Positions 61,100-64,000 of a stretch of 64,000 bases of DNA are shown here, one piece after another; the first letter of the stretch is position 1, and every line of letters begins with the position of its first letter. Under the pieces are notes generated by a model. That model was not told where the DNA came from, did not search any database, and saw only the letters and a list, made by a program, of their open reading frames with translations. Source of the DNA: RYN-230 sp963844695 (GTDB lineage: Bacteria; Actinomycetota; Actinomycetes; Streptosporangiales; Streptosporangiaceae); the NCBI GenBank assembly GCA_963844695.1, contig CAWJPL010000035.1, positions 310,001 to 374,000 on the forward strand, read 5' to 3'. The translations under genes were made by a program, and so were the position numbers.

Positions 61100-61605
61100 C
61101 GCCGGGTCCGGGCGCAGGCGCGGGCCCGGGCCGCGACCGGGACCCGGCCGGGCGGCCGCGGAACTCCCGGCCCCGGGACGCCCTGGGACGCCCCCTGCCG
61201 CGCGGCGAGACCGGCGCGGAGCGGGTGCCGGAGGACCTGACCTTGCCCCCGCCGGACGCGCTGGCGCTGGCCCAGCGCCTGCTGGACTCCGGCCGCCCGT
61301 TCGCCGCCCACGAGGTGCTCGAAGCGTCCTGGAAGCAGTCCCCGGAACCAGAGCGGGAGTTGTGGCGCGGGCTGGCCCAGGTCGCGGTGGGGCTGACCCA
61401 TCTGCAGCGGGGCAACGCGCGGGGGGCGGTGGCCCTGCTGCGCCGGGGGGCGGAACGGGTCAGCGGATACGCGGGCACCCCGCCGCACGGCATCGACGCC
61501 GCGGGCGTCGCCCGGACCGCCGCGGGCCTGGCGGCCCAGATCGAGACGGCCGGGGACATCGCGGCGGTCACTTCCCAGCCGCGGGTCAGCCTGACCCGCG
61601 GCTGA
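61096..61605 (+). CDS. DUF309-domain protein
   Basis: 169 residues. A Pro/Arg/Gly-rich head of about 45 residues is followed by a DUF309 helical domain with its hallmark FAAHEVLEASWKQSP and WRGLAQVAVGLTHLQRGN. The family is widespread and uncharacterised. ATGA overlap with the epoxide-hydrolase gene indicates co-translation. Confidence 0.87.
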   Translation: MTPGPGAGAGPGRDRDPAGRPRNSRPRDALGRPLPRGETGAERVPEDLTLPPPDALALAQRLLDSGRPFAAHEVLEASWKQSPEPERELWRGLAQVAVGLTHLQRGNARGAVALLRRGAERVSGYAGTPPHGIDAAGVARTAAGLAAQIETAGDIAAVTSQPRVSLTRG

Positions 61606-61633
61606 GTCCACGCGCCCAGATTACGGACGGGCG

Positions 61634-62824
61634 CTAGTCACACGCCCCGGTGGAGACGCCGCGGACCCTGACGCCTCCCGAGCGGGCGTCCCCCTCGACC
61701 TCGGACGCGGTCAGCGCGTATCCGGTGTCCTTCACGCCCACGGCCGCGGCGAAGACGACCCCGTCCACCTGGCCGTTGGGGGCGAGCAGCGGGCCGCCGG
61801 AGTTGCCCGGCTCGACGTTGGCCCGGACCGAGTAGATCTGCCGGGTTACTTCCTTGGACTGGTAGATGTCGGGAGCCTGGGCCAGCTGGTCGTCACCGAC
61901 CCGGGCAGGCACCGCGGTGAACGGGTTGTTCCGCGGGTAGCCGGCGACGATGGCCTCGTCGCCGAGGTTGGCCGGGCCGGCGAACGCCAGCGTGCGGGCG
62001 TTCAGGCGGGGCACGTAGAGGACGGCGAGATCACGCTCGGGGTCGAAGAGCACCACCGTGGCCGCGAAGCTGCGGCCCTGCCTGGTGGTGACCGACTGGC
62101 CCTCGGTGACGCCCGCGACCACGTGGGCGTTGGTCAGGATGTGGTGGGGCGAGATGACGAACCCCGAGCCCTCGATCTTGCGCTGGCAGGACGGCGCGAT
62201 CCCTGTCACCTTGACGATACTGTTCCGGGACCGGACCAGGCCTGCCGAGGACAGCACGGCCCGGTTGGGCGGGGCCACGGTCAGCGCCGGCTCGGCCCCG
62301 AGCGCGCCGAAGACCTGGACGTACGGGCCGCTGGCCAGCAGGCTGCGGAAGTCAGAGAACATCGTCCGCGCGCCCGAGGGCATCACCCCGTCCACCGCGT
62401 GCAGCACAGCGGACTTCTGCACCTGGGTGGTCACCATGGCGAACGGCGCGTTGACCACCGCCGACCCGATCAGCCACGCGATGAGCAGGACCGAGACGAC
62501 GCTGATCGCGGCCCCCGCCACGGAGTCGATCACGGTCGCCGGGCGCCAGTGCACCCGGGAGCGCACCGCGGCGCCGATCGCGGAGGCGAGCAACTGGCCG
62601 ATCATGGCGGCCACGAACACCGCGACGATAGCCACCAGGGCCTGCTGGGCCGACCCCTGCACCAGGGAGCGGGCGAGCTTAGGCGCGAAGGACGCTCCCA
62701 CGGCCGCGCCGCCCAGGAACCCGGCGAAACTCAGGATTCCGACGATGAAGCCCTGGCGATAGCCGGCCACGGCGAATGCCGCGGCGAGCGCAATCAAGAT
62801 CAGGTCAAGCAGGTCACCCGACAC
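61634..62824 (-). CDS. marP: Membrane serine protease MarP
   Basis: 396 residues. Four N-terminal helices of the CvpA type (about 5-125) anchor an extracytoplasmic chymotrypsin-like protease. The triad is His234 (LTNAHVVAG), Asp265 (DPERDLAVLY) and Ser342 (EPGNSGGPL). Cys213 and Cys395 match the pair that forms the regulatory disulfide in M. tuberculosis MarP, which confers acid and oxidative resistance by activating a peptidoglycan hydrolase. It is first in a divergent position next to nudix and nth. Confidence 0.95.
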   Translation of the reverse strand: MSGDLLDLILIALAAAFAVAGYRQGFIVGILSFAGFLGGAAVGASFAPKLARSLVQGSAQQALVAIVAVFVAAMIGQLLASAIGAAVRSRVHWRPATVIDSVAGAAISVVSVLLIAWLIGSAVVNAPFAMVTTQVQKSAVLHAVDGVMPSGARTMFSDFRSLLASGPYVQVFGALGAEPALTVAPPNRAVLSSAGLVRSRNSIVKVTGIAPSCQRKIEGSGFVISPHHILTNAHVVAGVTEGQSVTTRQGRSFAATVVLFDPERDLAVLYVPRLNARTLAFAGPANLGDEAIVAGYPRNNPFTAVPARVGDDQLAQAPDIYQSKEVTRQIYSVRANVEPGNSGGPLLAPNGQVDGVVFAAAVGVKDTGYALTASEVEGDARSGGVRVRGVSTGACD

Positions 62825-62894
62825 CAGCCCACCGTATAGCGCGCGGTGTGATGATTGGTTCGCGCTACGGTATTGGCCGCGTCCAGCGACGGCA

Positions 62895-63605
62895 TTAGCT
62901 CCCGGGGGCCAGCGCCTCCGGCGGCAGTTCCTCTACCTGGCCGTGGTCCCACGGCCGCTCCCATCCGCCCAGCGTGAGCAGCCGGTTGACCAGGGCCGCC
63001 GTGAACCCCCAGACGAGCATGCCCCGGACCCGGAAAGCGGGCCCGCTGACGCCGGAAGGATGCCGGATCGTTAGCCGCCGGCCGGGGTCGGAGAGTTCGG
63101 AGAGAGGGACCCGGGCCACCGCGGTCACCTCGGGCGGATCGGCGGGCGCCACCGGGACCGGCCGCCGCCACCAGGCGAGGACCGGCGTGACCGCGAAACC
63201 GCTCCGGGCGATGAACAGGTCCGGGAGCACGGCGAGCACGTCGACCCCGGAGGCCTCGACCCCCGCTTCCTCGGCCGCCTCCCGGAGCGCGGCCGGTACC
63301 GGGCCCGCGTCGGACTCGTCGATCGCGCCGCCGGGGAACGCGGGCTGGCCGGAGTGACGCCGCAGCCCCGGACCGCGCTGCACGAGCAGCAGGTCGGGTC
63401 CGTCTGCGCCCATGCCGAAGAGCACCAGCACCGCGGACGGGCGGCCGCCGCCAGGCGGCGGGCGCAGCAGCAGCGGGACCGCGGCCTCGCGGGCCTTCGC
63501 CGCCAGGTCGCGCAGCCAGGCCGGCGGCCCGTCCGGGGCGCCGTCGAGGCGGCTGGAACCGGAGCCCTGAGATCGCCCAGGGTCCACCGGGTCCACGGCA
63601 CTCAC
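62895..63605 (-). CDS. NUDIX hydrolase, CoA pyrophosphatase-like
   Basis: 236 residues. The NUDIX box is complete (GGAIDESDAGPVPAALREAA then EEAGVE), preceded by QRGPGLRRHSGQPAFPGG, the UPF0035-type extension typical of CoA diphosphatases. The GTG start overlaps the nth stop (GTGA). In mycobacteria a thioredoxin-like gene lies between these two; here they touch directly. Confidence 0.9.
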   Translation of the reverse strand: MSAVDPVDPGRSQGSGSSRLDGAPDGPPAWLRDLAAKAREAAVPLLLRPPPGGGRPSAVLVLFGMGADGPDLLLVQRGPGLRRHSGQPAFPGGAIDESDAGPVPAALREAAEEAGVEASGVDVLAVLPDLFIARSGFAVTPVLAWWRRPVPVAPADPPEVTAVARVPLSELSDPGRRLTIRHPSGVSGPAFRVRGMLVWGFTAALVNRLLTLGGWERPWDHGQVEELPPEALAPGS

Positions 63606-64000
63606 GAGAACGGGCCTGTCTTCACCAGCGCGCGGGCCGTCTTCTCGTCAGTCGGGCCTTCCCCGTACGACGGGCACAGCCGGGCGACGCCGCAGGCTCC
63701 GCAGGCGGGCCTGCGGGCGTGGCAGACCCGCCGGCCGTGCCAGATCAGCCGGTGGGACAGGATCGTCCACTCCGGCCGCGGGATGAGCGCCCCGACCTCC
63801 TGCTCGATCTTGACCGGGTCGGTCTGCGTCGTCCACCCGAAGCGCCGGGCCAGCCGGGAGAAGTGCGTGTCCACCGTGATGCCTGGCACACCGAACGCGT
63901 TGCCGAGCACGACGTTCGCCGTCTTCCGGCCTACCCCCGGCAGGGTGACCAGGTCGGCCAGCTTGCCGGGTACCTCCCCGGCGTACCGCTCGCACAGAGC
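63602..64000 (-). CDS. nth: Endonuclease III, C-terminal part
   Basis: The last 132 residues of a base-excision-repair DNA glycosylase/AP lyase; the gene continues past the window. Helix-hairpin-helix LVTLPGVGRKTANVVLGNAF with the catalytic Lys, catalytic Asp in ITVDTHFSRLARRFGW, and the [4Fe-4S] ligands C-x6-C-x2-C-x5-C (CHARRPACGACGVARLC) are intact. It overlaps the nudix start by four bases. Confidence 0.95.
   Translation of the reverse strand, partial: ALCERYAGEVPGKLADLVTLPGVGRKTANVVLGNAFGVPGITVDTHFSRLARRFGWTTQTDPVKIEQEVGALIPRPEWTILSHRLIWHGRRVCHARRPACGACGVARLCPSYGEGPTDEKTARALVKTGPFS

Overview
The window is very GC-rich (clearly above 70 percent by eye), with GTG starts, 4-bp GTGA/ATGA overlaps and GGAGG-type ribosome sites. 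The gene set (carD, mshA, senX3-regX3, marP, YbjN, a Holin-X protein, a SigB/F-type sigma factor with STAS and anti-sigma partners) marks it as an actinomycete chromosome. Three blocks follow mycobacterial-type gene order: carD-ispF-cysS-rlmB (15-21.5 kb), regX3-senX3-gpmA-mshA-ybjN (23.6-28.7 kb) and holin-like/epoxide hydrolase/marP/nudix/nth (59.7-64 kb). The lack of mycobacterial signatures elsewhere and the extreme GC suggest a Streptosporangiales- or Frankia-like lineage; that is inference. No rRNA, tRNA, IS element, prophage or CRISPR array was seen.

Layout. 0-15 kb is metabolic and accessory: the end of a sigma factor, a formaldehyde-dehydrogenase-like zinc enzyme, a four-gene cluster (membrane protein, gluconate-dehydrogenase-like subunit 3, GMC flavoprotein, ChaB protein), a transketolase, an MFS transporter, small enzymes, a phospholipase-C-like phosphoesterase, an IclR regulator and a Gfo/Idh/MocA dehydrogenase. 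15-29 kb is the core block: rlmB, cysS, a repeat-rich DUF2637 membrane protein, ispF, carD, envelope proteins, the SenX3-RegX3 two-component system, gpmA, mshA and a CsoR repressor. 29-32 kb is a redox operon (ferric-reductase-like cytochrome b, NuoF-like NADH module, 3Fe-4S-type ferredoxin). 32-43.5 kb is an ion-homeostasis island: two divergent pairs, each an Nramp-like permease plus a soluble MgtE-N/CBS sensor protein, then a KimA-like potassium permease, an OB-fold protein, a CDF exporter and a ferritin-like diiron protein. 43.6-64 kb holds an ABC permease, an HD phosphohydrolase, a glycosyltransferase, an ABC ATPase, serB2, a SixA-like phosphatase, a proton-pumping pyrophosphatase, an RsbW/RsbV pair, an MrfA-type helicase, a HAD hydrolase and the marP-nth block.

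The strongest candidate for an undescribed system is the mirrored pair of Nramp-like permeases, each coupled to a PRC-barrel/MgtE-N/CBS protein that lacks the MgtE pore. I infer a magnesium-sensing module working in trans on a divergent Nramp permease.

About two dozen single-base reading-frame breaks interrupt otherwise well-conserved genes, several of them housekeeping. They are treated as one gene each here. Most look like uncorrected sequencing indels, because conserved protein sequence resumes immediately in another frame.
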